DNA from: Paraburkholderia solitsugae
Lineage (GTDB): Bacteria > Pseudomonadota > Gammaproteobacteria > Burkholderiales > Burkholderiaceae
DNA length: 64,000 nt
Direction of reading: 5' to 3'
Assembly (NCBI RefSeq): GCF_013177695.1
Contig: NZ_WOEY01000126.1
Coordinates: 1 to 64,000 of the forward strand
The notes under the pieces: generated by a model
Told to the model about the DNA's origin: nothing
Databases searched by the model: none
The model's input: only the letters and a program-made list of their open reading frames with translations
Shown: one piece after another, positions 9,045 through 18,405 of the stretch
Layout of the letters: each line of letters begins with the position of its first letter
Numbering within the stretch: the first letter of the stretch is position 1
Position numbers and translations under genes: made by a program

Positions 9045-9191
9045 ATGTTTGCATACGTACTTGAAAAGCTGAGCACCTGGTTTGAATCTGCAGAACGCAG
9101 CCGCCGTGAAGCCTATCTGGCGTCGTCGTCGGATATCGTTCAGCTCGAACAGCGCATCCGCTCGCTCGAAACCAACGGCTACTCGCTGTAA
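9045..9191 (+). CDS. DUF3563 family small protein
   Basis: 48-aa protein starting MFAYVLEKLSTWFESAERSR and ending LETNGYSL, which I recognise as the DUF3563 family found in Burkholderia relatives. It is a short, charged, probably helical cytosolic protein with no known function. The ribosome binding site GGAG at 9035-9038 lies 6 bp before the ATG. A hairpin followed by Ts lies about 60 bp after the stop, so it looks like a monocistronic, possibly strongly expressed unit. Confidence 0.88.
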   Translation: MFAYVLEKLSTWFESAERSRREAYLASSSDIVQLEQRIRSLETNGYSL

Positions 9192-9253
9192 ATTTCAACT
9201 GCATCAGGTTTGACCCGGCAGCGCTTGCGCGCAGCCATTGCAGTAAAGTGTTG

Positions 9254-9275
9254 AGCCCCGTATAGACGGGGCTTT
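9254..9275 (+). terminator. Rho-independent terminator after DUF3563 gene
   Basis: GCCCCGTATAGACGGGGC forms a 6-7 bp GC stem and is followed by a short T run (TTTG). Placement fits the end of the small gene at 9045-9191. Confidence 0.65.
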
Positions 9276-9420
9276 GTCACATCTGGACTACGAGAATTTC
9301 ACGACAAGTGGCCCTTCAAGGCGACTCATGGCCAATAACGACTAGCCTGACGGTTGCCGCCGCGGTAAGGTAAGGCGTTTTCTGCGCAATCCGGCATTCC
9401 CAAACTCAACCGGTCCGCCC

Positions 9421-9774
9421 ATGCTTCCTGTCCGCTTGCTCAAATCCGTCCTGGCTGCGGCCGTCGCCGCCTCGCTGACAATGGTTTTCGCAGTACCGGC
9501 AACCTTCGCCGCGTCGAGCAACGACACCCGCAAGCCCGTGATACTCGACTCGCAGAGCGGAATAAGCGACGGCCAGAGCGGCACGGTGCTGCAGACCGCG
9601 CCGCTCTCGCGACAGCCGATCGTAGGGGCGCAGCCTATCGCGACGCCCGCGGAGTTGGCGCCGAATTCGTCGATGCCGATCGTTGTCGCACCCTACATCC
9701 CGCTGCCTGTCGGCGGTGGCACGCCGTCTCCACAACCTCAGCCGCAACCTCGCCCGGCGCCTCGCACGCAATAA
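9421..9774 (+). CDS. Hypothetical exported protein with Pro/Gln-rich tail
   Basis: 117-aa protein of unknown function. A Sec signal peptide is visible: Arg/Lys near the start, a hydrophobic core around residues 8-25 and a likely cleavage after ATFAA near residue 31. The mature part has no recognised domain and ends in Gly then a PQPQPQPRPAP tract, suggesting a disordered periplasmic or surface protein. It is convergent with rlmJ. Confidence 0.65.
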   Translation: MLPVRLLKSVLAAAVAASLTMVFAVPATFAASSNDTRKPVILDSQSGISDGQSGTVLQTAPLSRQPIVGAQPIATPAELAPNSSMPIVVAPYIPLPVGGGTPSPQPQPQPRPAPRTQ

Positions 9775-9902
9775 GCGTTTCCGGCGCGATATCTCCCAGA
9801 GCAAACCAGCAAAGCTGGCCGAGTGCCATGATGGGTGATTGCGCAAACTGCGACCGAGCTTGACCGCCGCGATATACGTGCGTGCGGAGCCTGCAACGCG
9901 GC

Positions 9903-10748
9903 TCAATCGCCGCGATATTCGACCTTGAACTGCGCGGCCTTGTCCTCGCCGAGCGTCTGGACCAGCCAGGGCATCTGGTCTTTCAGCGTTTTTGCCAGCG
10001 TATACGGCGGATTCAGGATGAACATGCCGCTGCCGAACAACCCGAAGCCGTCGGTCGGCGGATTGCTGACGGTCAGGCTCACATGCAGCCAGTTGCGCTC
10101 CTGCAGCTTCTTCAACTGATCGGGAAAGCGCTGCGATTCGAGCCGCCTTACCTGCGGATACCAGACCGCGTAGGTGCCGGTCGGAAAGCGCTTCAGGCTT
10201 TCTTCGACGCAGCGCAGCGTGCGCGTGTAATCGCGCTTGTCTTCGTACGACGGATCGAGCAACACCAGCGCGCGGCGCGGCGCCGGCGGCAGCAACGCGA
10301 GGATGCCGTCGAATCCGTCGCCCGCATAGAGCATCGCGCGACGGCCTGCGTCGCGGAAGTTATGGCGCAGCACGTCGATCTCAGTGGTGTGCAGTTCGAA
10401 CAGGCGCATACGGTCCTGCTCGCGCATCTGCCGCCACGCGATATAAGGCGAACCCGGGTAGAAGCGCAACTGGCCGTCCGGATTCAGCGCGCTCACTTCG
10501 TCGACGTAGTCGGCAAAGAGCGACGGCAGATCGTTCCGTTCCCATAGTTTGGCGATGCCGGTCTGGAACTCGCCGGTTTTGGTCGCGTAGCCTTCCTTCA
10601 GCGAATAGACGCCGGCGCCCGCGTGCGTGTCGATATACCAGTAGGCTTTGTCCTTCTGGCCGAGGTAGCGCAGTAGCTGCAACACGACGGCGTGTTTCAG
10701 AACGTCGGCGTGATTGCCTGCATGAAAGGCGTGGCGGTAGCTGAGCAT
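9903..10748 (-). CDS. rlmJ: RlmJ, 23S rRNA (adenine-2030-N6)-methyltransferase
   Basis: 281 aa, essentially the length of E. coli RlmJ. The start MLSYRHAFHAGNHADVLKH is the family signature, so the 40-residue upstream extension of the open frame is rejected. It methylates A2030 of 23S rRNA using SAM. The catalytic motif usually written DPPY appears here as LLDPSYEDK, with Ser in place of the second Pro. No strong ribosome binding site is visible. Confidence 0.92.
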   Translation of the reverse strand: MLSYRHAFHAGNHADVLKHAVVLQLLRYLGQKDKAYWYIDTHAGAGVYSLKEGYATKTGEFQTGIAKLWERNDLPSLFADYVDEVSALNPDGQLRFYPGSPYIAWRQMREQDRMRLFELHTTEIDVLRHNFRDAGRRAMLYAGDGFDGILALLPPAPRRALVLLDPSYEDKRDYTRTLRCVEESLKRFPTGTYAVWYPQVRRLESQRFPDQLKKLQERNWLHVSLTVSNPPTDGFGLFGSGMFILNPPYTLAKTLKDQMPWLVQTLGEDKAAQFKVEYRGD

Positions 10749-10940
10749 GATGAGGAGACGCTGAAAGAGGGCGTGCCGGTCCAGGGCGGATTCGGCGATG
10801 CGAGTGCAATGCGGCAGCACAACTGAAGTGCAGCGCGGTCGCGTATTGTACGCGACGCCGCGTTGCACTCCGTAGTGCGTTGCGCGTGATACGACCCTGA
10901 TGGTGCGCGGGCCATGCTCCGCGGTCCGGCGAGCGGCCGG

Positions 10941-11912
10941 TCAATCGTAGGCGTCGCCGACGATCTCTTCGATCCGCTGCTTGATCTCCGGCGTGATTCG
11001 CTCGGCCACATCGGCGGATTTCATGTTCTCACCAATCTGTTCGACGCGCGACGCGCCGGTGATTACGGTGCTCACATGCGGATTCTTCAGAATCCACGCA
11101 ATCGCCAACTGGCCGACCGTGCAGCTCAGCTCGTCGGCGACCTCGCCCAGCTCGCCGACCACGTTGTTCTTGCCGGTATCGGTGAGCTGCTTGCGCAGCC
11201 AGTCGTAGCCTTGCAGTTGTGCGCGGCTATCGGCAGGTACGCCGCCGCGGTACTTGCCGGTGAGCAGGCCGGATGCGAGCGGGCTCCAGGTGGTGAGCCC
11301 AAGGCCGATATCCTCGTAAAGCCGCTTGTATTCCTGTTCGACGCGCTTGCGGTGGAACAGGTTGTACTGCGGCTGCTCCATGACCGGTTTGTGCAGGTGA
11401 TGCCGTTCAGCGATCTCGTAAGCTGCGCGGATTTCATCGGCGCTCCATTCGGATGTGCCCCAGTACAGTGCCTTGCCGCGCGTAATCATGTCGCTCATGG
11501 CCCAGACGGTTTCTTCGACCGGCGTGTTCGGGTCAGGACGATGACAGAACACCAGATCGACATAATCGAGTTGCAGGCGTTTGAGCGACGAGTCGATCGC
11601 GTTCAGCAAATATTTGCGGTTCAGCGTGTGGTACTGGTTCGGCGCTTCGTTGAGCCCCCAGAAGAATTTCGTCGATACCACATAGCTCACGCGCGGCCAC
11701 GCCAGTTCCTTGAGCGCCTGGCCCATGATCTCTTCGGATTGGCCGCCGGCGTATACCTCCGCGTTGTCGAAGAAGTTGACACCCGCATCGCGCGCGGCCG
11801 CAAGCGATTCGCGCGCCGCACGATGATCCACCTGATTGCCGTAAGTGACCCATGAGCCGATGGACAGTTCGCTGACTTGCAGGCCGGAACGGCCCAGACG
11901 TCGATAATTCAT
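10941..11912 (-). CDS. Aldo/keto reductase, AKR6/YghZ-like
   Basis: 323-aa NADPH-dependent aldo/keto reductase resembling the potassium-channel beta-subunit and YghZ branch. It opens MNYRRLGRSGLQVSEL. The catalytic residues are visible in FDNAEVY (Asp, Tyr), STKFFW (Lys) and FCHRP (His). C-terminal STVITGAS binds the cofactor phosphate. It is likely to detoxify aldehydes, but the substrate cannot be told. It is a second, distinct AKR from the one at 62871. A ribosome binding site GGAGG lies just before the ATG. Confidence 0.9.
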   Translation of the reverse strand: MNYRRLGRSGLQVSELSIGSWVTYGNQVDHRAARESLAAARDAGVNFFDNAEVYAGGQSEEIMGQALKELAWPRVSYVVSTKFFWGLNEAPNQYHTLNRKYLLNAIDSSLKRLQLDYVDLVFCHRPDPNTPVEETVWAMSDMITRGKALYWGTSEWSADEIRAAYEIAERHHLHKPVMEQPQYNLFHRKRVEQEYKRLYEDIGLGLTTWSPLASGLLTGKYRGGVPADSRAQLQGYDWLRKQLTDTGKNNVVGELGEVADELSCTVGQLAIAWILKNPHVSTVITGASRVEQIGENMKSADVAERITPEIKQRIEEIVGDAYD

Positions 11913-12134
11913 GCATTCCTCCTTGGTAGTGATGCCGCCGGAATCCCGCTGAGGCGTCCAGTTTAAAGAGATAAGGCCCGATGTGCGTTTTACGGATGCA
12001 GTTCACGCGGTTCATGCACAATAGCAGCGTTGGCCGCAGTGCAGCATTCAGCCAAACGGCCTATGCCGTTTGGCTGACGTCACGCCGCCCGCGGCCCGTG
12101 GTCTCATTGTTCACCAACTGCATGGAGGTTCTGG

Positions 12135-12932
12135 ATGTCGTCACTGAACACGAATCTGAATGGCAAGGTCGCGGTGGTTACCGGCGCCGCGAGCGGCATC
12201 GGCAAGCAGATTGCGCTCACGCTTTCCGCAGCCGGCGCGGCGGTCGCGATCGCCGACCTGAACCAGGACGGCGCGAACGCTGTCGCTGAAGAAATCAAGC
12301 AGGGCGGGGGCAAGGCAATCGGCGTGGCGATGGACGTCACGAATGAAGACGCCGTCAACCAGGGCATCGACAAAGTCGCCGCCGAGTTCGGCTCGATCGA
12401 CATTCTGATTTCCAACGCCGGCATCCAGATCGTCAATCCGATCGAAAACTACTCGTTTTCCGACTGGAAGAAGATGCAGGCAATCCACGTGGACGGCGCC
12501 TTCCTTACCACCAAGGCTGCGCTCAAGCACATGTACAAAGACGATCGTGGCGGCATCGTGATCTACATGGGTTCGGTCCATTCGCACGAAGCGTCGCCGC
12601 TGAAGTCCGCGTATGTCACGGCCAAACATGCGCTGCTGGGGCTCGCGCGCGTACTGGCCAAGGAAGGCGCGAAACACAACGTGCGCTCGCATGTGGTGTG
12701 TCCGGGTTTTGTGCGTACGCCGCTGGTCGACAAGCAGATTCCCGAGCAAGCCAAAGAACTCGGCATCAGCGAAGAAGACGTGGTCAAGCGCGTGATGCTG
12801 GGCGGCACGGTCGACGGCATCTTCACCACGGTGGAAGACGTCGCGCAGACGGTGCTGTTCCTGTCCACGTTCCCGACTGCGGCGCTGACCGGCCAGTCCT
12901 TTATTGTGAGCCACGGCTGGTATATGCAATAA
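12135..12932 (+). CDS. 3-hydroxybutyrate dehydrogenase
   Basis: 265-aa classical SDR. Cofactor motif TGAASGIG is at residues 16-23, NAG follows near 95, and catalytic Tyr160-x3-Lys164 reads YVTAK. The sequence QIVNPIENYSFSDWKKM and the C-terminal GQSFIVSHGWYMQ are typical of D-3-hydroxybutyrate dehydrogenase, which oxidises 3-hydroxybutyrate to acetoacetate in polyhydroxybutyrate breakdown. GGAGG precedes the ATG. The next gene starts 11 bp downstream, so the pair is an operon. Confidence 0.9.
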   Translation: MSSLNTNLNGKVAVVTGAASGIGKQIALTLSAAGAAVAIADLNQDGANAVAEEIKQGGGKAIGVAMDVTNEDAVNQGIDKVAAEFGSIDILISNAGIQIVNPIENYSFSDWKKMQAIHVDGAFLTTKAALKHMYKDDRGGIVIYMGSVHSHEASPLKSAYVTAKHALLGLARVLAKEGAKHNVRSHVVCPGFVRTPLVDKQIPEQAKELGISEEDVVKRVMLGGTVDGIFTTVEDVAQTVLFLSTFPTAALTGQSFIVSHGWYMQ

Positions 12933-12942
12933 GGAGGTGCCT

Positions 12943-14181
12943 ATGGCGCAACGCAATCTCAAACGGGCGCGCGTCGGCGCGCCCGGCGGCGGGGAAGGCG
13001 AGGGCGCCGGTCCGGCACCCTCCGCGCATCCCAGCCAGCATCTCCGATTCCCGAAATACGAAACCGTCGCATTGATGCTGCAAGGCGGCGGTGCGCTGGG
13101 CGCCTATCAGGCCGGCGTCTTTCAGGGGCTTTACGAAGCCGGCATCGAACCGAACTGGCTCGCCGGCATTTCGATCGGTGCGCTGAATACGGCCATCATT
13201 GCCGGCAATGCGCCGGAGAAACGCGTCGAGCGGCTGCTGCAATTCTGGGAGACGATCTGCCAGCCGGCGTTCGGGCCACCGTTGCCGGCCTTTATCGAGC
13301 ACGCGCTGTTCAATTCCAGTGAAGCCGTTCGCAAGGCCTTCACGGCGACGCAGGCAATGGGCGCGATCGTGGAGGGGCAAAAGGGCTTCTTCGTGCCGCG
13401 TTTCCCGCCGCCGTTGCCCACCGTCTCCGGGCCGCCGCAATTGGCAAGCTACTACGACACCACGCCGCTCAAGGCCACGCTGGAAGCGTTCTGTGATTTC
13501 GATCGCATCAATTCCGGCGAGACGCGTGTGTCGGTGGGGGCGGTGAATTGCGGTACAGGCAATTTCGCCTACTTCGATAACACGCATACGAAACTGAGGC
13601 CTGAGCATTTCATGGCGTCAGGTGCGTTGCCGCCGGGTTTCGCGGCGGTCGAAATCGACGGCCAGTACTACTGGGACGGCGGCTTGATGTCGAACACGCC
13701 GCTCTATGAGGTGATTCAGACCACGCCGCGTCGCGATACGCTTGCGTTCCAGGTTGATCTCTGGAGCGCGGTCGGGCCGGTGCCGGACAACATCACCGAT
13801 GTTCAGGGGCGCATGAAAGACATCCAGTACTCGAGTCGCACGCGTCTCGTGACCGATATGCTGCAACGTTCGCAGCGTTTCCGGCATGTGCTGCGCGAGG
13901 TGCTCGATCGCGTGCCGTCTGACCAGCGCGACGATCCGTGGTGCAAGCTGGCGGATGAGCTATCGTGTTCGAAGCGCTACAACGTGATCCACCTCATCTA
14001 TCGGCAGAAGGAATACGAAGGGCATTTCAAAGACTTCCAGTTCGGCCTCACGACAATGCGTGAACACTGGAACAGCGGCCTGGAAGATATCCGCCATTCG
14101 CTTGCGCAACCCGATTGGCTCGACATGCCGGATAACGACTCAGGGTTTGTCACGCACGATATCCATCGGGATATGCGCTGA
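12943..14181 (+). CDS. Patatin-like phospholipase, DUF3734-type
   Basis: 412-aa patatin-family serine hydrolase. The oxyanion loop GGGALGAYQAG (residues 46-56), nucleophile elbow GISIG, and catalytic Asp in DGG near residue 247 make the Ser-Asp dyad complete. ATG 12943 is chosen because AAGGAGG (12931-12937) is correctly spaced before it; a GTG at 12937 would overlap that site. It follows 3-hydroxybutyrate dehydrogenase in one operon, consistent with a role in lipid or polyhydroxybutyrate metabolism, though the substrate is inferred. There is no signal peptide. Confidence 0.9.
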   Translation: MAQRNLKRARVGAPGGGEGEGAGPAPSAHPSQHLRFPKYETVALMLQGGGALGAYQAGVFQGLYEAGIEPNWLAGISIGALNTAIIAGNAPEKRVERLLQFWETICQPAFGPPLPAFIEHALFNSSEAVRKAFTATQAMGAIVEGQKGFFVPRFPPPLPTVSGPPQLASYYDTTPLKATLEAFCDFDRINSGETRVSVGAVNCGTGNFAYFDNTHTKLRPEHFMASGALPPGFAAVEIDGQYYWDGGLMSNTPLYEVIQTTPRRDTLAFQVDLWSAVGPVPDNITDVQGRMKDIQYSSRTRLVTDMLQRSQRFRHVLREVLDRVPSDQRDDPWCKLADELSCSKRYNVIHLIYRQKEYEGHFKDFQFGLTTMREHWNSGLEDIRHSLAQPDWLDMPDNDSGFVTHDIHRDMR

Positions 14182-14275
14182 AACCGCCGTGAATGGCAGC
14201 AGAAGGCCATATCAGCGACTGACGGCAGCAAGCCGCATCGGTAAGTAACAGTCACACGTCCAGCAGCAGCCGGCC

Positions 14276-14306
14276 AAAAAAAAACGGCGCCCGAGAGGGC
14301 GCCGTT
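14276..14306 (-). terminator. Terminator of the aromatic aminotransferase gene
   Basis: Stem AACGGCGCCC / GGGCGCCGTT with a 4-nt loop, followed on the minus strand by about nine Ts. It lies about 85 bp past the minus-strand stop at 14390 and may also stop plus-strand read-through from the patatin gene. Confidence 0.9.
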
Positions 14307-14389
14307 TCTACAAGCAGCTTCAACAAGCAATTCAAGCCGCTTTAGCCAGGCAAGGCGCGTGCGATGAACGCCCCGCGCCCTGAAATGCC

Positions 14390-15589
14390 TTACTTCAGCA
14401 CGTGAGCAATCGCGCTAGCCACCACGTCGAGGTTGCGCGTATTCAGCGCAGCCACGCAGATGCGGCCCGTGCTCACCGCGTAGATGCCGAACTCTTCACG
14501 CAGGCGATCCACTTGCGGCGCCGTCAGACCCGAGTACGAGAACATGCCGCGTTGTGCGTTCACAAAGCCGAAATCGCGATCCACGCCGCTTGCCTTCAGA
14601 CGTTCGACCAGACCGTTGCGCATTGCGCGGATACGGTCGCGCATTTCGGCGAGTTCCGTTTCCCACGTGGCGCGCAGTTCAGCCGATGCGAGCACCGCCG
14701 CAACCACCGAGCCGCCGTGCGTCGGCGGGTTCGAGTAGTTCGTGCGGATCACGCGCTTCAGTTGCGACAGCACGCGAGCAGACTCTTCCTTGCTTGCCGT
14801 GATGATCGACAGTGCGCCGACACGCTCGCCGTACAGCGAGAACGACTTCGAGAACGACGACGACACGAACACGTTCAGTTCCGATGCCGCGAACAGACGG
14901 ACTGCTGCAGCGTCGGATTCGATCTCGTCACCGAAGCCCTGGTAAGCGATGTCGAGGAACGGCACCAGATTGCGCGCCTTGACGACCTCGACGATCTGCT
15001 TCCATTGGTCGACCGTCAGGTCGACGCCGGTCGGGTTGTGGCAGCATGCGTGCAGCACGACAACCGTGCCTGCGGCATAGCTGTTCAGCGCGCTCAGCAT
15101 GCCTTCGAAGTTCACGCCGTGCGTGTGCGCGTCGTAGTACGGATAGTTCACGACTTCGAAGCCGGCGCTTTCGAACAGCGCGCGGTGGTTTTCCCAGCTC
15201 GGGTCGCTGATCGCAACCTTGGTGTTCGGGTTCAGGCGCTTCAGGAAGTCGGCGCCGATTTTCAGCGCGCCCGTGCCGCCCAGTGCTTGCGCCGTCACGA
15301 CGCGGCCTGCCGCGATCAGCGGCGAGTCGTTGCCGAGCAGCAGCTTCTGCACGGCAGCGTCGTAGGCGGCGATGCCTTCGATCGGCAGATAGCCACGCGG
15401 CAGCGCAGCTTCGACGCGTGCCTTTTCCGCCTCGCGCACGGCGCGCAGCAGCGGAATCTTGCCTTCTTCATTGAAGTACACGCCGACGCCAAGGTTGACC
15501 TTGGTGGTGCGCGCATCGGCATTGAAAGCTTCGTTCAGGCCCAGAATCGGGTCGCGGGGAGCAAGTTCGACGGCGGAGAACAGAGACAT
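14390..15589 (-). CDS. tyrB: Aromatic-amino-acid / aspartate aminotransferase (class I)
   Basis: 399-aa PLP-dependent aminotransferase of the AspC/TyrB group, which are close to 397 aa. It starts MSLFSAVELAPRDPILGL. Visible motifs are YLPIEG, HACCHNPTG, LDIAYQGFG and the PLP-lysine segment SSSFSKSFSLYGERVG. It transfers amino groups between aspartate, tyrosine or phenylalanine and 2-oxoglutarate; the exact preference is not decided by sequence alone. The start at 15589 gives the family length; the upstream 101-residue extension is rejected. It is divergent from uvrB. Confidence 0.9.
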   Translation of the reverse strand: MSLFSAVELAPRDPILGLNEAFNADARTTKVNLGVGVYFNEEGKIPLLRAVREAEKARVEAALPRGYLPIEGIAAYDAAVQKLLLGNDSPLIAAGRVVTAQALGGTGALKIGADFLKRLNPNTKVAISDPSWENHRALFESAGFEVVNYPYYDAHTHGVNFEGMLSALNSYAAGTVVVLHACCHNPTGVDLTVDQWKQIVEVVKARNLVPFLDIAYQGFGDEIESDAAAVRLFAASELNVFVSSSFSKSFSLYGERVGALSIITASKEESARVLSQLKRVIRTNYSNPPTHGGSVVAAVLASAELRATWETELAEMRDRIRAMRNGLVERLKASGVDRDFGFVNAQRGMFSYSGLTAPQVDRLREEFGIYAVSTGRICVAALNTRNLDVVASAIAHVLK

Positions 15590-15987
15590 GATGGATGGGC
15601 AGCAGTAGTGAAAAGAGGACGGCTTCGAGCGCGGGCGGCCCGGCCAACGGTGCCTGACGGACAATTCAGACGGCGGGCGGGCATCGACGAGCGAGCGCAA
15701 CTTGCCATTGTAGCGAATCCGCAGGCATTTTTTCGACCAGCGACGGCCGCGAGACTGAATTATTTGCTTGAAAAACAGGCACTCCGGTGTCATGTCGTCG
15801 TAGCGGATTTGCTTGGGACGAGGCCGGCAAAGGCTGAACAACTGGCTCAAGCCGGCGGCAAACCGCCTCTGCATCGGCCACCTGGCGTGCATCCCGCCGT
15901 CCCCGCAAGCCCTACGCAGACCCGCTCAGCCCGGGTTCCCGCAACCCGTTAGAATAGTTCTTTGCCCAAGGCCCGGTGCCGCTCCCC

Positions 15988-18078
15988 ATGTCCGAACAAC
16001 ATCTGACCGAAGTCGACGAGACGCTTGACGAATCCAAATTCGTCACGTTCGAAGGCTCGCCGTTCCAGCTTTACCAGCCGTATCCGCCCGCCGGCGACCA
16101 GCCGACGGCGATCGACACGCTTGTCGAAGGCATTGAGGACGGCTTGTCGTTCCAGACGCTGCTCGGCGTGACCGGCTCCGGCAAAACCTTCACGATGGCC
16201 AACACCATCGCGCGGCTCGGCCGGCCGGCGATCGTCTTCGCGCCGAACAAGACGCTCGCGGCGCAGCTCTATTCGGAGTTTCGCGAGTTCTTTCCGCGCA
16301 ACGCGGTCGAGTATTTCGTTTCGTACTACGACTACTACCAGCCGGAAGCGTACGTGCCGCAGCGCGACCTGTTCATCGAGAAAGATTCGTCGATCAACGA
16401 GCACATCGAACAGATGCGGCTGTCGGCCACCAAGAGCCTGATGGAGCGGCGCGACGTGATCATCGTCGGCACGGTGTCGGCGATTTACGGTATCGGCAAT
16501 CCGTCCGAGTATCACAAGATGATTCTGACGCTACGCACGGGTGACAAGCTCGGCCAGCGCGACATCATCGCCCGGCTGATTGCGATGCAGTACAACCGCA
16601 ATGAAGCCGACTTCCAGCGCGGTTCGTTTCGCGTGCGCGGCGACACCATTGATATTTTCCCGGCTGAGCACGCCGAAATGGCGGTGCGCATCGAATTGTT
16701 CGACGACGAAGTCGAGACGCTGCAACTGTTCGATCCGCTCACCGGCCGCGTGCGGCAGAAGATTTCGCGTTTCACCGTGTACCCGTCGTCGCACTATGTG
16801 ACGCCGCGTGACACCGTGGTGCGCGCGGTCGAAACAATCAAGACCGAACTACGCGACCGGCTCGAGTTCTTCTATAGCAACGGAAAGCTCGTCGAAGCGC
16901 AGCGGCTCGAGCAGCGCACCCGCTTCGATCTGGAAATGCTGCAGGAGTTGGGTTTCTGCAAGGGGATCGAGAACTACTCGCGGCACTTCTCGGGCGCCGC
17001 CCCCGGCGAGCCGCCGCCGACACTGGTCGACTATTTGCCGCCCGACGCGCTGATGCTGCTCGACGAGTCGCACGTGCTGATCGGCCAGCTGAACGGCATG
17101 TATAACGGCGACCGGGCACGTAAAGAGAATCTGGTCGACTACGGTTTTCGCCTGCCGTCAGCGCTCGATAATCGTCCGCTCAAGTTCAACGAGTTCGAGC
17201 GCAAGATGCGCCAGGTCGTGTTCGTGTCGGCCACGCCGGCAGATTACGAGAAAAAGACGGCGGGGCAGGTGGCCGAGCAACTCGTGCGTCCAACCGGCCT
17301 CGTCGATCCGGAAATCGAGGTGCGCCCGGCGCGCACCCAGGTCGACGATGTGCTCGCCGAGATCAACGAGCGCGTCAAAGTCGGCGACCGCGTGCTGGTC
17401 ACGGTGCTGACCAAGCGTATGGCGGAGCAGCTCACTGAGTTTCTGGCCGACCACGGCGTCAAGGTGCGCTACCTGCACAGCGACATCGATACGGTGGAGC
17501 GGGTGGAAATCATCCGCGATTTGCGGCTGGGCACGTTCGACGTGCTGGTCGGGATCAACCTGCTGCGCGAGGGGCTGGATATTCCGGAAGTCTCGCTGGT
17601 CGCGATTCTCGACGCGGACAAAGAAGGCTTCCTGCGCGCGGAGCGCTCGCTGATCCAGACCATCGGCCGGGCGGCACGTAACGTGAACGGCAAGGCGATT
17701 CTCTATGCGGACAGAGTGACCGACTCGATGCGCCGCGCCATCGACGAAACCGAGCGGCGGCGCACCAAGCAGATTGCCTATAACCTGGAGCGCGGCATTA
17801 CGCCGCGCGGTGTGGTCAAGCGGATCCGCGACATCATCGACGGCGTGTATAACGTCGACGATGCGCGTGCCGAGCTGAAGGAACAGCAGACTCGGGCGAA
17901 ATTCGAGGACATGTCCGAGAAGCAGCTCGCCAAGGAACTCAAGCGTCTCGAAAAACAGATGATGGAGCACGCGAAGAATCTCGAATTCGAGAAGGCCGCG
18001 CAGACCCGCGATCAACTGGCGCTGCTGCGGCAACGCGTGTTCGGCGCGAACGTCGGCGACCACGTGCCCGGCGTTTAA
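15988..18078 (+). CDS. uvrB: UvrB, excinuclease ABC subunit B
   Basis: 696-aa nucleotide excision repair helicase-like subunit, which loads onto damage with UvrA and recruits UvrC. Walker A GVTGSGKT is near residue 60, the beta-hairpin YYDYYQPEAYVP follows, later helicase motifs include DESHV and QTIGRAARN, and a C-terminal UVR motif (QLAKELKRLEKQM) is present. ATG 15988 is chosen over GTG 15976. A TAGAAT -10-like hexamer is at 15950-15955. I saw no LexA box in front of it. Confidence 0.95.
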   Translation: MSEQHLTEVDETLDESKFVTFEGSPFQLYQPYPPAGDQPTAIDTLVEGIEDGLSFQTLLGVTGSGKTFTMANTIARLGRPAIVFAPNKTLAAQLYSEFREFFPRNAVEYFVSYYDYYQPEAYVPQRDLFIEKDSSINEHIEQMRLSATKSLMERRDVIIVGTVSAIYGIGNPSEYHKMILTLRTGDKLGQRDIIARLIAMQYNRNEADFQRGSFRVRGDTIDIFPAEHAEMAVRIELFDDEVETLQLFDPLTGRVRQKISRFTVYPSSHYVTPRDTVVRAVETIKTELRDRLEFFYSNGKLVEAQRLEQRTRFDLEMLQELGFCKGIENYSRHFSGAAPGEPPPTLVDYLPPDALMLLDESHVLIGQLNGMYNGDRARKENLVDYGFRLPSALDNRPLKFNEFERKMRQVVFVSATPADYEKKTAGQVAEQLVRPTGLVDPEIEVRPARTQVDDVLAEINERVKVGDRVLVTVLTKRMAEQLTEFLADHGVKVRYLHSDIDTVERVEIIRDLRLGTFDVLVGINLLREGLDIPEVSLVAILDADKEGFLRAERSLIQTIGRAARNVNGKAILYADRVTDSMRRAIDETERRRTKQIAYNLERGITPRGVVKRIRDIIDGVYNVDDARAELKEQQTRAKFEDMSEKQLAKELKRLEKQMMEHAKNLEFEKAAQTRDQLALLRQRVFGANVGDHVPGV

Positions 18079-18099
18079 TCGACCCCTCCTTACGCTCAG

Positions 18100-18128
18100 G
18101 GCGCGGCAATGTGCCGCGCCTTGTCTTT
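18100..18128 (+). terminator. Probable terminator after uvrB
   Basis: Stem GGCGCGGC / GCCGCGCC with a 5-nt loop followed by TTGTCTTT, about 20 bp after the uvrB stop. Confidence 0.65.
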
Positions 18129-18259
18129 CCTACGCCTTACACCCCGCCAACACCTTCATCCGCGCTTTCCTGAAGGCCGCCTTAAGACCCCCGCTGCCAT
18201 AAGGCTTTGCGCGCGACCGCATTTGTTCTCCCTACCAATCAGTGATAAACTCGACCAAT

Positions 18260-18278
18260 ATTGAGAATGGTTCGCATT
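18260..18278. promoter_or_regulatory. Fur-box-like site upstream of ftrABCD
   Basis: ATTGAGAATGGTTCGCATT; its complement AATGCGAACCATTCTCAAT closely resembles the two other candidate Fur sites in this window (22341 and 28555). It lies about 130 bp before ftrA, predicting repression of the iron transport operon when iron is sufficient. Confidence 0.75.
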
Positions 18279-18405
18279 AACGTTCGTAAAGAGTCTTACG
18301 GTCCGCCGCGCCTGTTCAGGAACGCCCGGATCGCGGCATAAAACGCATGCGCAACGCACTGTTCCAATGGGTTCGATTCCAGTCTGATAAAAACAAGGAG
18401 TTTCA

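Noticed and set aside
14402..15952. 516-codon plus-strand frame opposite the aminotransferase gene
   Set aside because: His/Arg/Gln-rich antisense shadow; the aminotransferase motifs are on the other strand.
15900..15988. LexA box before uvrB
   Set aside because: Expected from other bacteria, but no CTGT-N8-ACAG match was found.
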